Part shown: piece after piece, positions 45,360 through 54,458 of the stretch
Position numbering within the stretch: position 1 is the first letter of the stretch
How the letters are laid out: the number at the start of each line of letters is the position of its first letter
Program-made: the position numbers and the translations under genes
From: Streptococcus sp. CSL10205-OR2
Lineage (GTDB): Bacteria; Bacillota; Bacilli; Lactobacillales; Streptococcaceae
Length of the DNA: 60,989 nt
Direction: 5' to 3'
NCBI RefSeq assembly: GCF_025660655.1
Contig: NZ_JAOTIN010000011.1
Coordinates: forward strand, 1 to 60,989
Notes under the pieces: model-generated
The model's input: the letters and a program-made list of their open reading frames with translations, nothing else
Told to the model about the DNA's origin: nothing
Databases searched by the model: none

Positions 45360-45388
45360 GGATTTATCAAAGAAAGTGGAGGGCCCTT

Positions 45389-45697
45389 ATGTTAAAACAA
45401 CTATTAAAAGCCACACAAGTTACTAAAAGCTCTGGATTATTTTTAGGCGGTGTTCTTTTTGGAACAGTCGGTTTAAAATTATTATCTAGTAAAAACGCGA
45501 AATCTAAGTATGCTAAAGTGATTGCGAAATCATACCAAGTTAAAGACGAACTAGATTCAAGTCTTTCAGTGGTCAAACAACACACAGATGATGTTTTAGC
45601 CGATGCTAGAGAAATCTATGAAGCTGAAAAACAAAAAGAATTAGCATTGATTGCTGAAGAACTAGAACTCGACCAACCAAGCGCGACAGAAAACTGA
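45389..45697 (+). CDS. DUF6110-like membrane-associated partner of a P-type ATPase
   Basis: 102 residues. A glycine-rich hydrophobic segment (about 15-32, SSGLFLGGVLFGTVGLKLL) is followed by a charged amphipathic helix with VLADAREIYEAEKQKE and an acidic end. The arrangement is reminiscent of mycobacterial PacL/DUF1490 proteins that scaffold metal-exporting Ctp ATPases; it lies 9 bases before an ATPase gene. The parallel to PacL is inference, without sequence proof of homology. GGAGGG site. Confidence 0.6.
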   Translation: MLKQLLKATQVTKSSGLFLGGVLFGTVGLKLLSSKNAKSKYAKVIAKSYQVKDELDSSLSVVKQHTDDVLADAREIYEAEKQKELALIAEELELDQPSATEN

Positions 45698-45706
45698 TAG
45701 TAGCAA

Positions 45707-47776
45707 ATGACATTTAAAATATTGCATCAAAACAATAGTCGAATAAGGGTGAAATGCCCTTTTCTTTGTAGTTATGCTGTTAGAGAGTATCTCAAAGAAT
45801 TGGCTCATCAAAATGAAGCCATTAAGATGGTTCATTTTTATCAAGACGAAAAAACCATAGCTATTACTGTGAACGAAGGCTATGCTCTTTCGTCTGCTCT
45901 TTTTTATCTAAAAAGCATTGATCAAAAACAGCTCAAAATAGCTTTAGAAAAACCCTATCAAAAAGAAGAGACCCCTTATCAAATCGTCTCAAAAGAACTT
46001 CTGCAATTTGCAGCAAGACGCTTATTTTTACCAATGCCGCTTCAATATGGTTATACGATTTACCAAGCCACTCGCTACATTAAAGAAGCCTTAAATCATT
46101 TAACCAAAAAAGAATTGACGATGGAAGTGCTTGATGGTGCCGCTATTTCGACCTCTATTCTCATGGGGCAATTTAAAACAGCCGGATCTATCATGTTTAT
46201 CATGGGCTTGGGTGATCAATTAAATGATTGGTCCAATAAAAAGTCCATTGAAGATTTAGAAAATAGTTTAAATAATCGTGAACAGATGGTCTGGGTTTTA
46301 GAGGACAACCAACAAAAAGTCGAAAAACACAGCAAAGACATCAAGGAAAATGACATTGTCATTATTTCTGCTGGTAACGAATTATTGTTTGATGGTATCG
46401 TCACAGCTGGGAGTGGTATGGTCAATGAGAGTTCTCTCAATGGCGAATTTTTCCCCGTTTTTAAAACAAATGAAGATACTGTTTATTCAAACACTATTTT
46501 GGAATCTGGTGAACTTTATATCAAAGTCACTAATGCCACACTCAATTATCGTCTGCATGAACTAATGCGACTGATGAGGCAATCAGAAACAAAAAAAGGG
46601 AGTGAACAGCGAAAATTTATCAAATTGGCTGACCGTCTGGTCAAATACAATTTTTTAGGCGTCTTTCTCACCTATTTCTTGACAGGTTCCTTCCAAAAAG
46701 CCTTGTCTTTCCTACTGGTTGACTTCTCCTGTGCGTTAAAACTGTCGATTCCTGTTTCTTACCTGTCAGCCATTAAAGAGGCTGTTGATCATGACATTAT
46801 CATTAAAAGTATGGACGTGGTGGAAAACTATAATGACATTGATTTGTTTGTTTTTGATAAAACAGGCACATTGACCGTCTCTGACCCTAAGGTCTTTAAA
46901 GTCATTCCTTTCCATCATTATTCTACCGAAAATGTTATCAGAATTGGCGCGTGTTTAGAAGAGCATATTCACCATCCACTTGCTACTGCCGTAGTCCAAA
47001 AAGCTGAAGAGCAGCATATTATCCATGAAGAAATGCACGGACAACTAAAACACATTGCTTCACGCGGTATCTTATCAACCATTGACGACAAGCAAGTAGC
47101 AATTGGTAGTTATCAACTAATGACTGAACAAGCGATCAAAATCACACCAGAACAAGAAGAGTTGATTGCTTCCTACCAAAAACAATACAACCTTCTCTAT
47201 CTTGGTTATGATGGGCAGTTAATTGGTATTTTCTTAATTGACACCCCATTAAGAGAGGGTGCAAAAGAAATGATTGCTTACCTCCAACGTCAAGGCAAGG
47301 AAGTAGCACTCCTTACAGGAGATACTGTTGAGAGAACCCAAAATCTTATCGGAGATATCACTTTCCAATACATTAAAACCAATGTTACTCCCGAAGATAA
47401 ATACGATTTTGTCAAAGAACAAATGACGATGGGTAAAAAAGTGATGATGATTGGCGATGGGTTAAATGACTCTGCTGCCATCTCACTAGCAACCATTGGT
47501 GCTGTTATGCATGATGCCGCTGATATTAGCAAACAAACCAGTGATTTAGTCCTAGCAAGCAATAAATTAGATAGCCTCTTAGACCTTGAAAATATTACTA
47601 GAGAGCTTGAAATAAGAGTTTCAAAAAATGTTAAAGAAACCATCACCATTAACAGTAGCTTAATTTTGCTAGGTGTCTTTAACCTTATCTCACCAAGTCT
47701 TCTATCCATTCTTCACAATTTAACCACTACAACGATTATCCTAAAAAGTATGAGTGGTTTCAAAAATAATGGCTAA
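45707..47776 (+). CDS. atypical heavy-metal-type P-type ATPase lacking the CPx motif
   Basis: 689 residues. The N-terminal 90 residues resemble a degenerate metal-binding-type domain. P-type motifs are DKTGTLTVSDP (phosphorylation), HHPLATAV, TGDTVERTQ and GDGLNDSAAI. Two hallmarks deviate: the membrane motif corresponding to CPCALGLATP reads FSCALKLSIP, so the conserved Pro and first Cys are lost, and the TGES loop reads NGEF. The order of domains is that of P1B ATPases, but the substrate cannot be the usual copper or zinc by motif rules. Co-transcribed with the DUF6110-like protein. Confidence 0.8.
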   Translation: MTFKILHQNNSRIRVKCPFLCSYAVREYLKELAHQNEAIKMVHFYQDEKTIAITVNEGYALSSALFYLKSIDQKQLKIALEKPYQKEETPYQIVSKELLQFAARRLFLPMPLQYGYTIYQATRYIKEALNHLTKKELTMEVLDGAAISTSILMGQFKTAGSIMFIMGLGDQLNDWSNKKSIEDLENSLNNREQMVWVLEDNQQKVEKHSKDIKENDIVIISAGNELLFDGIVTAGSGMVNESSLNGEFFPVFKTNEDTVYSNTILESGELYIKVTNATLNYRLHELMRLMRQSETKKGSEQRKFIKLADRLVKYNFLGVFLTYFLTGSFQKALSFLLVDFSCALKLSIPVSYLSAIKEAVDHDIIIKSMDVVENYNDIDLFVFDKTGTLTVSDPKVFKVIPFHHYSTENVIRIGACLEEHIHHPLATAVVQKAEEQHIIHEEMHGQLKHIASRGILSTIDDKQVAIGSYQLMTEQAIKITPEQEELIASYQKQYNLLYLGYDGQLIGIFLIDTPLREGAKEMIAYLQRQGKEVALLTGDTVERTQNLIGDITFQYIKTNVTPEDKYDFVKEQMTMGKKVMMIGDGLNDSAAISLATIGAVMHDAADISKQTSDLVLASNKLDSLLDLENITRELEIRVSKNVKETITINSSLILLGVFNLISPSLLSILHNLTTTTIILKSMSGFKNNG

Positions 47777-47796
47777 AAACTAGCTTGTCTCTGAAA

Positions 47797-47825
47797 AACC
47801 TTTACAGATCTGTAAAGGTTTTTTT
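47797..47825 (+). terminator. terminator of the ATPase operon
   Basis: Perfect 12-base arms AACCTTTACAGA / TCTGTAAAGGTT then TTTTT. Confidence 0.88.
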
Positions 47826-47853
47826 GTTGTCAAAAGTAAGACTCTTGAGACGA

Positions 47854-47882
47854 TTGATTATTTTTCACTAGAGTGTTATAGT
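47854..47882 (+). promoter_or_regulatory. promoter of the methyltransferase-cupin operon
   Basis: TTGATT (47854-47859), a 17-base spacer, TATAGT (47877-47882). Confidence 0.7.
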
Positions 47883-47957
47883 ATAGATGATTATTAGACG
47901 ACGATTAAGAGAGCAAAAGCTTTTAATGGCTCTCATTTAACAAAGGGGGAAAGATTA

Positions 47958-48713
47958 TTGTCAAGTAAAGAAGTTGGACATCAATTTTTAGCACGTTTGG
48001 GAAAAAAACGATTGCGTCCTGGAGGGATTACAGCAACCAACTGGTTAATTGAACAAGGTCACTTTTCAAGTAAAAGTAAGGTTCTTGAAGTGGCTTGCAA
48101 TCGAGGAACGACAGCCATCGACTTGGCACAACGATTTCATTGCCATATCACTGGTGTTGACATGGATAAAAAAGCTTTAGAAGAAGCAAAAGAAAATATT
48201 CAAAAAGCACAGTTAGAAGATTATATTACACTCATGCAAGCTAATGCGATGAAATTGCCTTTTGAAGATAATAGTTTTGACGTTGTGATCAATGAAGCCA
48301 TGTTAACCATGTTAAACAATCAGGCTAAAAGTAAGGCACTTAAAGAATACCATCGTGTCTTAAAACCAGGTGGTGTCTTACTAACTCACGATGTTTCCTA
48401 TGAAGACCCTAAAACTCAAGCTATCCTCAATCAACTCAGTCAAACCATCAACGTCCACGTCACACCACTGCAATTAGATGACTGGCGACGAATTATTCTT
48501 GACTCTGGTTTCTCAAAATCTGACTATACTCACGGGAAAATGACTCTCATGTCACCGTTTGGAATGATTAAAGACGAAGGACTTGTGGATAGTGTTAAAA
48601 TTGTCTCTCGTGGTTTGAAAAAAGAAAACAGAGAGCAATTTCTCAACATGAGACGATTTTTCAGTAAAACCGGAAAAAACCTCTGCTATATTGCTGTTGC
48701 AAGTATCAAGTAA
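47958..48713 (+). CDS. SAM-dependent methyltransferase
   Basis: 251 residues with a TTG start following GGGGGAAAG. Class I fold: motif I VLEVACNRGTTAIDLA near 40, ITGVDMDKKALEEAK, motif IV FDVVINEAMLTML, and the LKPGGVLLTHD post-motif. Resembles MT11-type small-molecule methyltransferases. It is followed by two cupins in the same operon, suggesting modification or sensing of a small molecule or metal(loid); the substrate is not evident. Confidence 0.82.
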   Translation: MSSKEVGHQFLARLGKKRLRPGGITATNWLIEQGHFSSKSKVLEVACNRGTTAIDLAQRFHCHITGVDMDKKALEEAKENIQKAQLEDYITLMQANAMKLPFEDNSFDVVINEAMLTMLNNQAKSKALKEYHRVLKPGGVLLTHDVSYEDPKTQAILNQLSQTINVHVTPLQLDDWRRIILDSGFSKSDYTHGKMTLMSPFGMIKDEGLVDSVKIVSRGLKKENREQFLNMRRFFSKTGKNLCYIAVASIK

Positions 48714-48727
48714 CAAAGGAGAATAAC

Positions 48728-49066
48728 ATGTCATACATTGAAAAAATTGAAATGAGTAAAGTGCTAGACTTAAAAAATGAAGTCCCTATCGAAGAAGAGC
48801 AAATGCTCAGCAAAACCCTCGTCCAGCGAAAAGATTTAGGAATGACTCTTTTTTCTCTTGATAAGGGACAAGAAATTGGTCGCCACAGCTCTCCTGGAGA
48901 TGCTATGGTCAATATACTAACTGGTGAAGCTCTTATTACCATTGGTGAAGAAAACTTTAGCGTGTCTGCTGGTGAAACCATTATCATGCCAGCCAATATA
49001 CCACACAGTTTATTTGCCAAAGAAGCCTTTCAAATGTTGCTGATTGTTGTCAAACCGGAGGCTTAA
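48728..49066 (+). CDS. cupin-domain protein 1
   Basis: 112 residues, one cupin barrel: GRHSSPGDAMVNILTGEALITI provides the first metal-binding motif, and MPANIPHSL the second His. Small single cupins bind a metal and act as enzymes or sensors. AAGGAG site, 14 bases after the methyltransferase. Ends 1 base before the next gene. Confidence 0.85.
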   Translation: MSYIEKIEMSKVLDLKNEVPIEEEQMLSKTLVQRKDLGMTLFSLDKGQEIGRHSSPGDAMVNILTGEALITIGEENFSVSAGETIIMPANIPHSLFAKEAFQMLLIVVKPEA

Positions 49067-49067
49067 A

Positions 49068-49382
49068 ATGATTCCAAATCTTTTAGAAGCCATTAACTAT
49101 CATGACCATCAAATTGCTAGTCGTCTTCTCAGTCAAAAACTAGACATCAAAGAAAAGATTGTTTTGTATGCTATGGCAAAAGGAGAAACCATTAGTAGTG
49201 AATCAAGTCCCAAGACCAAACTCATCATCGTTCTTGAAGGAAAATTAGTGTTGACCAATAAAAAAGAAAGCCAAACACTAGAAGCAAATGGTCTTGTTTC
49301 TATCCCTGCTAATCAAAACCACCACTTTAAAGCAGATGAAAATACTAAATTTTTACAATTAGAATTAGCAAGTGACAACTAA
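49068..49382 (+). CDS. cupin-like protein 2
   Basis: 104 residues from the ATG at 49068 (CGGAGG upstream). Cupin-like strand pattern: KGETISSESSPKTKLIIVLEGKLVL and later SIPANQNHHFKA. The first His motif is missing (ESSPKTK), so this copy may not bind metal there. Probably a diverged duplicate of the first cupin and perhaps its partner. Confidence 0.72.
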   Translation: MIPNLLEAINYHDHQIASRLLSQKLDIKEKIVLYAMAKGETISSESSPKTKLIIVLEGKLVLTNKKESQTLEANGLVSIPANQNHHFKADENTKFLQLELASDN

Positions 49383-49390
49383 CACTAGCA

Positions 49391-49422
49391 AAAAAGCATC
49401 TTTCTTAAGAAAGATGCTTTTT
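49391..49422. terminator. bidirectional terminator
   Basis: Perfect 16-base arms AAAAAGCATCTTTCTT and its complement. Serves the cupin operon and the convergent CPBP gene. Confidence 0.93.
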
Positions 49423-49430
49423 ATTTTATG

Positions 49431-50300
49431 TTAAGCTCTTGTGTAAGCTCTATTTTTTTTCTTAATCGCACTAATCAGTAAGACCATCAAAATAATTCCT
49501 AAGAGGGAAGTAATGATACCACCTTCAAAACCAAAGCTTCCTCCTGAGATGAAATCCATCCCTTTAACTGGTGTAGCCGTGAAAATACTTTCTTTAATCG
49601 GATTTCCTGACACTAGTGAGCCATAGATGATGCCTTGTGAAAAATTCCAAACAGCATGTGCTGCTCCTACCAACCAAAAACTTTCTGTCAAGTAGTAGAT
49701 TAATGAAAAAACAAGACTAGCTAGGAAAAGATTGACGATAGGCATAAAACCAATACCAGGATTTAGAGCATGAATGAGAGTAAAGAAGACAGAACTTAGT
49801 AAAATCCCTTTGACCATCCCTAACTGTTTGCCAAAATGAGGCATCAAGTAAGATCTATAAACCAATTCTTCTAATGGCCCTTGAAAACCAAACATTATTA
49901 TCGCAAGAATAATGGTTGGAATAGACCCAAAGTGAAAATTAAAGCTCATGCTAACAGCACCTAGTACAACAAGAACTAAGGCAACCACTGAAATGGCTCC
50001 AAAGCCATATAACAAACCTTTTGAGATATCCTTACCAACAGTTTTAGTAAAGCCAAAATCCTTTGCTTTTAATTTAGCTACTGCTAATAGGGCAAATAGT
50101 GTTGCAAAAAATGTTAGTGCCATTTGAACAACTGAAGCCAGTGTAATCAATTGACCTTCTTGAGAAGACAATACTAGCCCTACAATCATTTGAACCACTC
50201 CTGGTATAGCAACAGAGACCACTAATACCATTAAAATGGGTATCCCAATTAGTTTTAGTGCACCATCAGCCTTAATTGCATTTATTTTACTGTGAAACAT
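49431..50300 (-). CDS. CPBP-family intramembrane metalloprotease
   Basis: 289 residues, about eight membrane segments. Abi/CPBP motifs: EELVYRS (EExxxR) near 144, FTLIHAL (FxxxH) and HAVWNF (HxxxN/B). Related proteins process prenylated or peptide substrates and some confer bacteriocin self-immunity. Good GGAGG site on the minus strand. Possibly transcribed with the two genes upstream (50375-52735), all on the same strand. Confidence 0.85.
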   Translation of the reverse strand: MFHSKINAIKADGALKLIGIPILMVLVVSVAIPGVVQMIVGLVLSSQEGQLITLASVVQMALTFFATLFALLAVAKLKAKDFGFTKTVGKDISKGLLYGFGAISVVALVLVVLGAVSMSFNFHFGSIPTIILAIIMFGFQGPLEELVYRSYLMPHFGKQLGMVKGILLSSVFFTLIHALNPGIGFMPIVNLFLASLVFSLIYYLTESFWLVGAAHAVWNFSQGIIYGSLVSGNPIKESIFTATPVKGMDFISGGSFGFEGGIITSLLGIILMVLLISAIKKKNRAYTRA

Positions 50301-50374
50301 ATGTTTCCTCCTTTTTCTTTTTTGTTTTAAAAATGTTAAAACCTTATTAATGAATAAAATGTGACGTTATTTTC

Positions 50375-50890
50375 TTAAATATCATTTTTTCTAATTCTAT
50401 ATAAAATAACCGCAATCCAAATAGAGATGAGAGATGGTAAGACCATAATCATCATTTGAGTCGGATTCGTCACATCAATTTTAGCCACTTGATCAGCTGC
50501 CTCCCCTTTAAATAAAGAATCGAAAGTGATTTGATAAACAGTAATATAAATCAATGACCACTGAATAATATATTCTGATAGAACGATAACACTCATCGGT
50601 ATTTTCAATTTAGGGATTAACCAAACGCCAATCCAATATAAAATAATGCCCGAGATAATCGCGATACTTAAAATCAAAATGAATAAGGAAGCCACATCAT
50701 TAAGCACAACACTTAACAAGGGCGTCAAAGATGCCAATAAATGGAGTGCTACAAAGTTAATTATCCCGATGGTTAGTGCCACAACAACCAATAGAAAGGC
50801 TTTAGGAATATCCATTCGTCTTTCTTTTGGTAGTCTCGTTAAAAATCCAATGCCTGCAATTAGTGCTAAAAATATGACATATATAATCAT
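50375..50890 (-). CDS. uncharacterised membrane protein
   Basis: 171 residues, five hydrophobic segments (about 1-18, 29-55, 62-92, 102-122, 145-165), with a short charged C-terminus RIRKNDI. I do not recognise the family. It sits 21 bases after the GDPD gene and before the CPBP gene on the same strand. AAAGGGTG site upstream. Function unknown. Confidence 0.65.
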   Translation of the reverse strand: MIIYVIFLALIAGIGFLTRLPKERRMDIPKAFLLVVVALTIGIINFVALHLLASLTPLLSVVLNDVASLFILILSIAIISGIILYWIGVWLIPKLKIPMSVIVLSEYIIQWSLIYITVYQITFDSLFKGEAADQVAKIDVTNPTQMMIMVLPSLISIWIAVILYRIRKNDI

Positions 50891-50911
50891 TTTATCACCC
50901 TTTCTTTTCTA

Positions 50912-52735
50912 TCATTTGAATAAGCCCAGTTCATGAAGAATGATTTCGACATCGCTTCTTTTACTTCTGTCTTTAAGGGCTTGTTTAACGGGTTTGACAT
51001 GGTCAGTAATAATCCCATCAACGTCTGAATTGACAAATTGATCAATCGACTCTTGTGTATTAACCGTCCAGACAATGACTTTTTTACCATTTTCTTTTAT
51101 GGCAGCCACATGCTCATCAGTAGCTTCTCTTTCTTCCATAATCAGATAATCCCCTTTTAAATCTTTCAGATTTCCGATATTAAAGAAGTAGAGATAACCC
51201 GTTTCAATTTCTGGGTAGTTGCTTTCAGTGTATTCGATAATGTCATAATCAAGAGATAAGATAACCGCCTTATCACCAAGATTGTTTTCTTTGATTTGTT
51301 TCACCACATCATCAACCATTTGATGATCGGCACTAGCTCCTTTTAATTCAATAAATAATCCAATATTATCTTTTGAAGCGGCAATCAATTCTTCCAATGT
51401 TGGCACCTTGGCAGTAGGGGCATTTTCTTCAAATTCATTGGTTAAATCTAGCGCTTTTATCTCAGCCAGCGTCATTTCCATTGGTGTTTTATCAACACCG
51501 GCAATACGAGCATAATTTTTATCATGATTAAGAACATAATAACCATCTTTGGTTCTTTGAACATCGATTTCAGTCCATTCTGTTCCTTCAGCAATCGCAT
51601 TTTCTATTCCCTCAATCGAATTTTCAACGCCCAAGTCACCACCACCTCTATGAGCAATGACATCAATATGAGGATTGATTTTAAAAATCTCGTTGAAAAA
51701 CAGGGTAAACATAATAGAAGCTAGTAAGATAACAAGGGCTGTTCCTGACATAAAGACTTTAAAAGCATAACGTTGTAGGAATCCTAGTTTGACAGGTTCT
51801 TCTGAAGTTCTAATCATGCGAGACATTAATGGGGTTAAGACCACTTTATGACCATCTTCTTCATTAAATTGATAGAACAAATCTGTCAACGTATGAATGA
51901 AAAATGGGAGAACAACAGCAGTCACCATAAAGACGATAAAGGCTACTGATAAAAGGAGTAACCAGTTAAAGAAACGATAGAGTTCTGTGTTAACATTTTG
52001 TAACGTTAAGAGAACTAATAACCCAGCTCCAACAATCAAAGCGCCAATGAGTGAAATGGCTAAGAGAAAGCCAAAAAAGTTGACCATTCTCTTAAGAAAT
52101 GCTTTCCAGTGGCCTAAGAATAACTGTCTAGCTTTTTTTAAGGCACCAAAAATATTATCCCCTGTGAGGGTAATATAATGAAAAGCGAAGATATGTAAAA
52201 TTGTAATGAGTGTAATAACGATAACAACAGCAGTATAAAGTGCTAGATAAAGCGGTTTGCTATAAATCACCGAAGTGACAAAATTAGGAATTTTAATATT
52301 CCCGATAGAAGAAACACCCATTCCTGCCCCTGCTATTGGAACTAAAATCGTCAAGTAGAAAGCCACAAATAACCCAGCAGGGTTCAGCAAATTTCTTATC
52401 GATTGTAAGCCAATCTTTAGAAGTTGAGTACTCTTGATGTAGCCTTCTTTTTCTCTTTGTATGGTACTGAGAGCAATAAATGAGCTGACGTCAATCCCTA
52501 TAATACTCACAAAGAGAATTAAACTAAGAATTAACATCCCTACACCTTGTAGACTAAACACAAAACTCAAATAATCCCCACTTGAGAGATTATCTCTACC
52601 GCTAGATGCGATTAAAAGATTGAGTAAAAAAGTATAAAGCGGGAGAATAATAACAGATAAAGCGAGCTTCGTCACAATCTGATACTTGAGATAAACCCAA
52701 AAATTGTCGCGATTTTTTGTCATGAATGATATCAT
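50912..52735 (-). CDS. membrane-anchored glycerophosphodiester phosphodiesterase
   Basis: 607 residues. The N-terminal 340 residues carry about eight membrane segments (GPDPase_memb type). The C-terminal GDPD domain begins DVIAHRGGGDLGVENS, with the EIDVQRTKDGYYVLNHD active site and VIVWTVNT near the end. It hydrolyses glycerophosphodiesters, perhaps from lipids or lipoteichoic acid, on the outer face. ATG at 52735 with GAAGGA. Confidence 0.88.
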   Translation of the reverse strand: MISFMTKNRDNFWVYLKYQIVTKLALSVIILPLYTFLLNLLIASSGRDNLSSGDYLSFVFSLQGVGMLILSLILFVSIIGIDVSSFIALSTIQREKEGYIKSTQLLKIGLQSIRNLLNPAGLFVAFYLTILVPIAGAGMGVSSIGNIKIPNFVTSVIYSKPLYLALYTAVVIVITLITILHIFAFHYITLTGDNIFGALKKARQLFLGHWKAFLKRMVNFFGFLLAISLIGALIVGAGLLVLLTLQNVNTELYRFFNWLLLLSVAFIVFMVTAVVLPFFIHTLTDLFYQFNEEDGHKVVLTPLMSRMIRTSEEPVKLGFLQRYAFKVFMSGTALVILLASIMFTLFFNEIFKINPHIDVIAHRGGGDLGVENSIEGIENAIAEGTEWTEIDVQRTKDGYYVLNHDKNYARIAGVDKTPMEMTLAEIKALDLTNEFEENAPTAKVPTLEELIAASKDNIGLFIELKGASADHQMVDDVVKQIKENNLGDKAVILSLDYDIIEYTESNYPEIETGYLYFFNIGNLKDLKGDYLIMEEREATDEHVAAIKENGKKVIVWTVNTQESIDQFVNSDVDGIITDHVKPVKQALKDRSKRSDVEIILHELGLFK

Positions 52736-52866
52736 AGTATTTTCCTTCTATTTTTAATTAAGTTTTGTAAGATTAGTTATCCTAGGACTTCTATTACAAC
52801 ACTGGCTGAGTCACAACCGTTTAACATCGCCTCCTTATGATTAAAGATATTTCAACTGCTATATTA

Positions 52867-52896
52867 AAAGGGTGCGTTCGTTGAACACACCCTTTG
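52867..52896 (-). terminator. terminator after the small peptide gene
   Basis: AAAGGGTG pairs with CACCCTTT and, across one mismatch, GTTC with GAAC. Minus-strand end CACCCTTTTAATA. Starts 4 bases after the peptide stop codon. Confidence 0.7.
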
Positions 52897-52899
52897 TTA

Positions 52900-52962
52900 C
52901 TACTTAAAACTCTTTAAATAAAACGCCAAATGCCATTCAACAACGAACTTTAAAGTTCTCAC
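52900..52962 (-). CDS. candidate 20-residue peptide gene
   Basis: Minus strand GTG start at 52962 preceded by AAAGGAAAA; codes for MRTLKFVVEWHLAFYLKSFK, then TAG. A terminator follows immediately. The peptide is cationic (Arg, four Lys) with an aromatic/hydrophobic core; it could be a signalling peptide, a small toxin or a membrane peptide. Upstream lies a perfect palindrome (53035-53049) that may be its operator. I do not recognise a family. The ribosome site plus terminator make a real gene plausible. Confidence 0.5.
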   Translation of the reverse strand: MRTLKFVVEWHLAFYLKSFK

Positions 52963-53034
52963 TTTTCCTTTAATTTTAAATGACATATCATCTAGCAAAA
53001 TGAAAGATTACAATATTCAATGGATTAAACATCA

Positions 53035-53049
53035 GTTGTTATTAACAAC
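53035..53049. promoter_or_regulatory. perfect 15-bp palindrome upstream of the peptide gene
   Basis: GTTGTTA-T-TAACAAC, with an outer C/G pair on either side. Position about 75 bases upstream of the peptide start suggests an operator. Confidence 0.45.
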
Positions 53050-53350
53050 AGTTAACCCTTTAAAACTAAAATTATTTTAACTCTTTCATTCATTGTAATG
53101 TAAAATGGTAATAATTGCAAATCATTTAATTTGATTATCGAAGTTTTTTTGAAAAATATCTTTAGAATAATTATCAAATCTATTATTTAGCTAAGAAAAT
53201 GAAACAATGCTGTAAAAAATACTGATCTCAACTCATTTTTGAATAATTAAAAATCTATCGCTCAAGATAATGAAAAAGGAATCACACTCATGATAACTGA
53301 GAAAGGAGATTGATACTTCCATCCTCATAGCAGGTCTTATCTTTTACGTT

Positions 53351-54190
53351 TTACCAAGCGTAATTAGGTTCCTCACAAATCACCATTGCTGATAATAATT
53401 CCTCTGGTGTGATGACTTTAAGCCCACCATAATAACTATCTTGAGAAACAGGGGAAGGATCAATATAATATAGTAAAGCAATGTCCTTGCCGTCTGGTGT
53501 CTCCAGATAACCCGTTCCAATCACATTATGCTCTCCTTTTTTCCCAGGATATACTTTGGATAATTCGATAGTATAATACATCGGATAGCCATCTGCGATG
53601 TTTTGGATGAGACGTTCTTTAAATAGCTTCATATCTTGTGAGTTTAGTGATGATGGCGTAACGGTTGCTAAACGATAGCCAGCTTGGTTTCCTGAAGGGT
53701 ATTCATAGCCAAACAAATGCTTGTTTAAGATGCGAATCGCATCTCGATTATGAGTGCCAAAAGGCTCATAAGTGCCCATTTCTTTTGCTAGCTGGAATTG
53801 ATCTACTACCACCCCTCTAGAAGACAGCATCATACTAACAGTCGTTGGCGCGCAATAATTCCAGACTTGTTGCACTTGACCCTCAACAGATAATTGATGC
53901 TTTGCACCAACAGGAATGCCTGCAATCACTTGTGGGTTTTGTGTTGCCTCTTTTTGAGAATTCTCTGGTTTATTATTCTCTGAGGGTTTCTTCTGACTTT
54001 CTTTAATGGTGACAGAGTCTGACTGACTAGGATTTTCAGTCGTCTCTTTTGTCTTCTCAAGTTTAGTTTCAACAGTTGTAGAAGCATTTACTGACTGATT
54101 TTTTTGATTGTTGTCTTTACGACAACCAAATAAACTCAGCAAAGAAAAAACAGTCGCTATGAGCACTAAGATGTTATAACTTTTTTTCAT
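53351..54190 (-). CDS. C39-like peptidase lipoprotein
   Basis: 279 residues from the ATG at 54190 (GGGAG upstream). Lipoprotein signal ending SLFGC with Cys23; the -2 residue is Phe, which is unusual. Ser/Thr/Glu/Lys-rich linker to about 90. Papain-like Peptidase_C39_2 domain: Cys in WNYCAPTTVSMML, His in EHNVIGTGY, Asp in YYIDPSP. Extracellular, membrane-tethered cysteine peptidase of unknown substrate. Single gene. Confidence 0.8.
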   Translation of the reverse strand: MKKSYNILVLIATVFSLLSLFGCRKDNNQKNQSVNASTTVETKLEKTKETTENPSQSDSVTIKESQKKPSENNKPENSQKEATQNPQVIAGIPVGAKHQLSVEGQVQQVWNYCAPTTVSMMLSSRGVVVDQFQLAKEMGTYEPFGTHNRDAIRILNKHLFGYEYPSGNQAGYRLATVTPSSLNSQDMKLFKERLIQNIADGYPMYYTIELSKVYPGKKGEHNVIGTGYLETPDGKDIALLYYIDPSPVSQDSYYGGLKVITPEELLSAMVICEEPNYAW

Positions 54191-54458
54191 GCTAAACTCC
54201 CTCTTTTTTAAAGCAATCATCCTATCCTTCTTACTATCATTTTATCATGAAAAGACTAAATAGCGCTAATCTAATGGTAAAATACCGTTGCTGAAAATAG
54301 GTTTTGAAATGATAACTATATAGCAACTAGTAGCATGACGATTTCATTTCTCTTATCATTTATGATATAATGAAGCAACATCAAAATCATAGTTGAAGCC
54401 TTAAAACATATGATTAGATAATCATTCTAACAAGAAATAGTAGAAAAAAAGAGAGATC

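Larger units (their letters stand above)
45122..45388. other. intergenic region after the Xre gene
   Basis: Contains an 18-codon open frame (45151-45207) without a ribosome binding site, the operon terminator at 45210-45231, and the promoter of the next operon. No gene is supported. Confidence 0.5.
52736..53350. other. 615-bp intergenic region
   Basis: Holds the small peptide gene, its terminator and the palindrome GTTGTTATTAACAAC (53035-53049). A second good ribosome-site-like AAAGGAG on the plus strand (around 53304-53310) leads only to very short frames. 53060-53300 is AT-rich with nothing else recognised. Confidence 0.5.
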
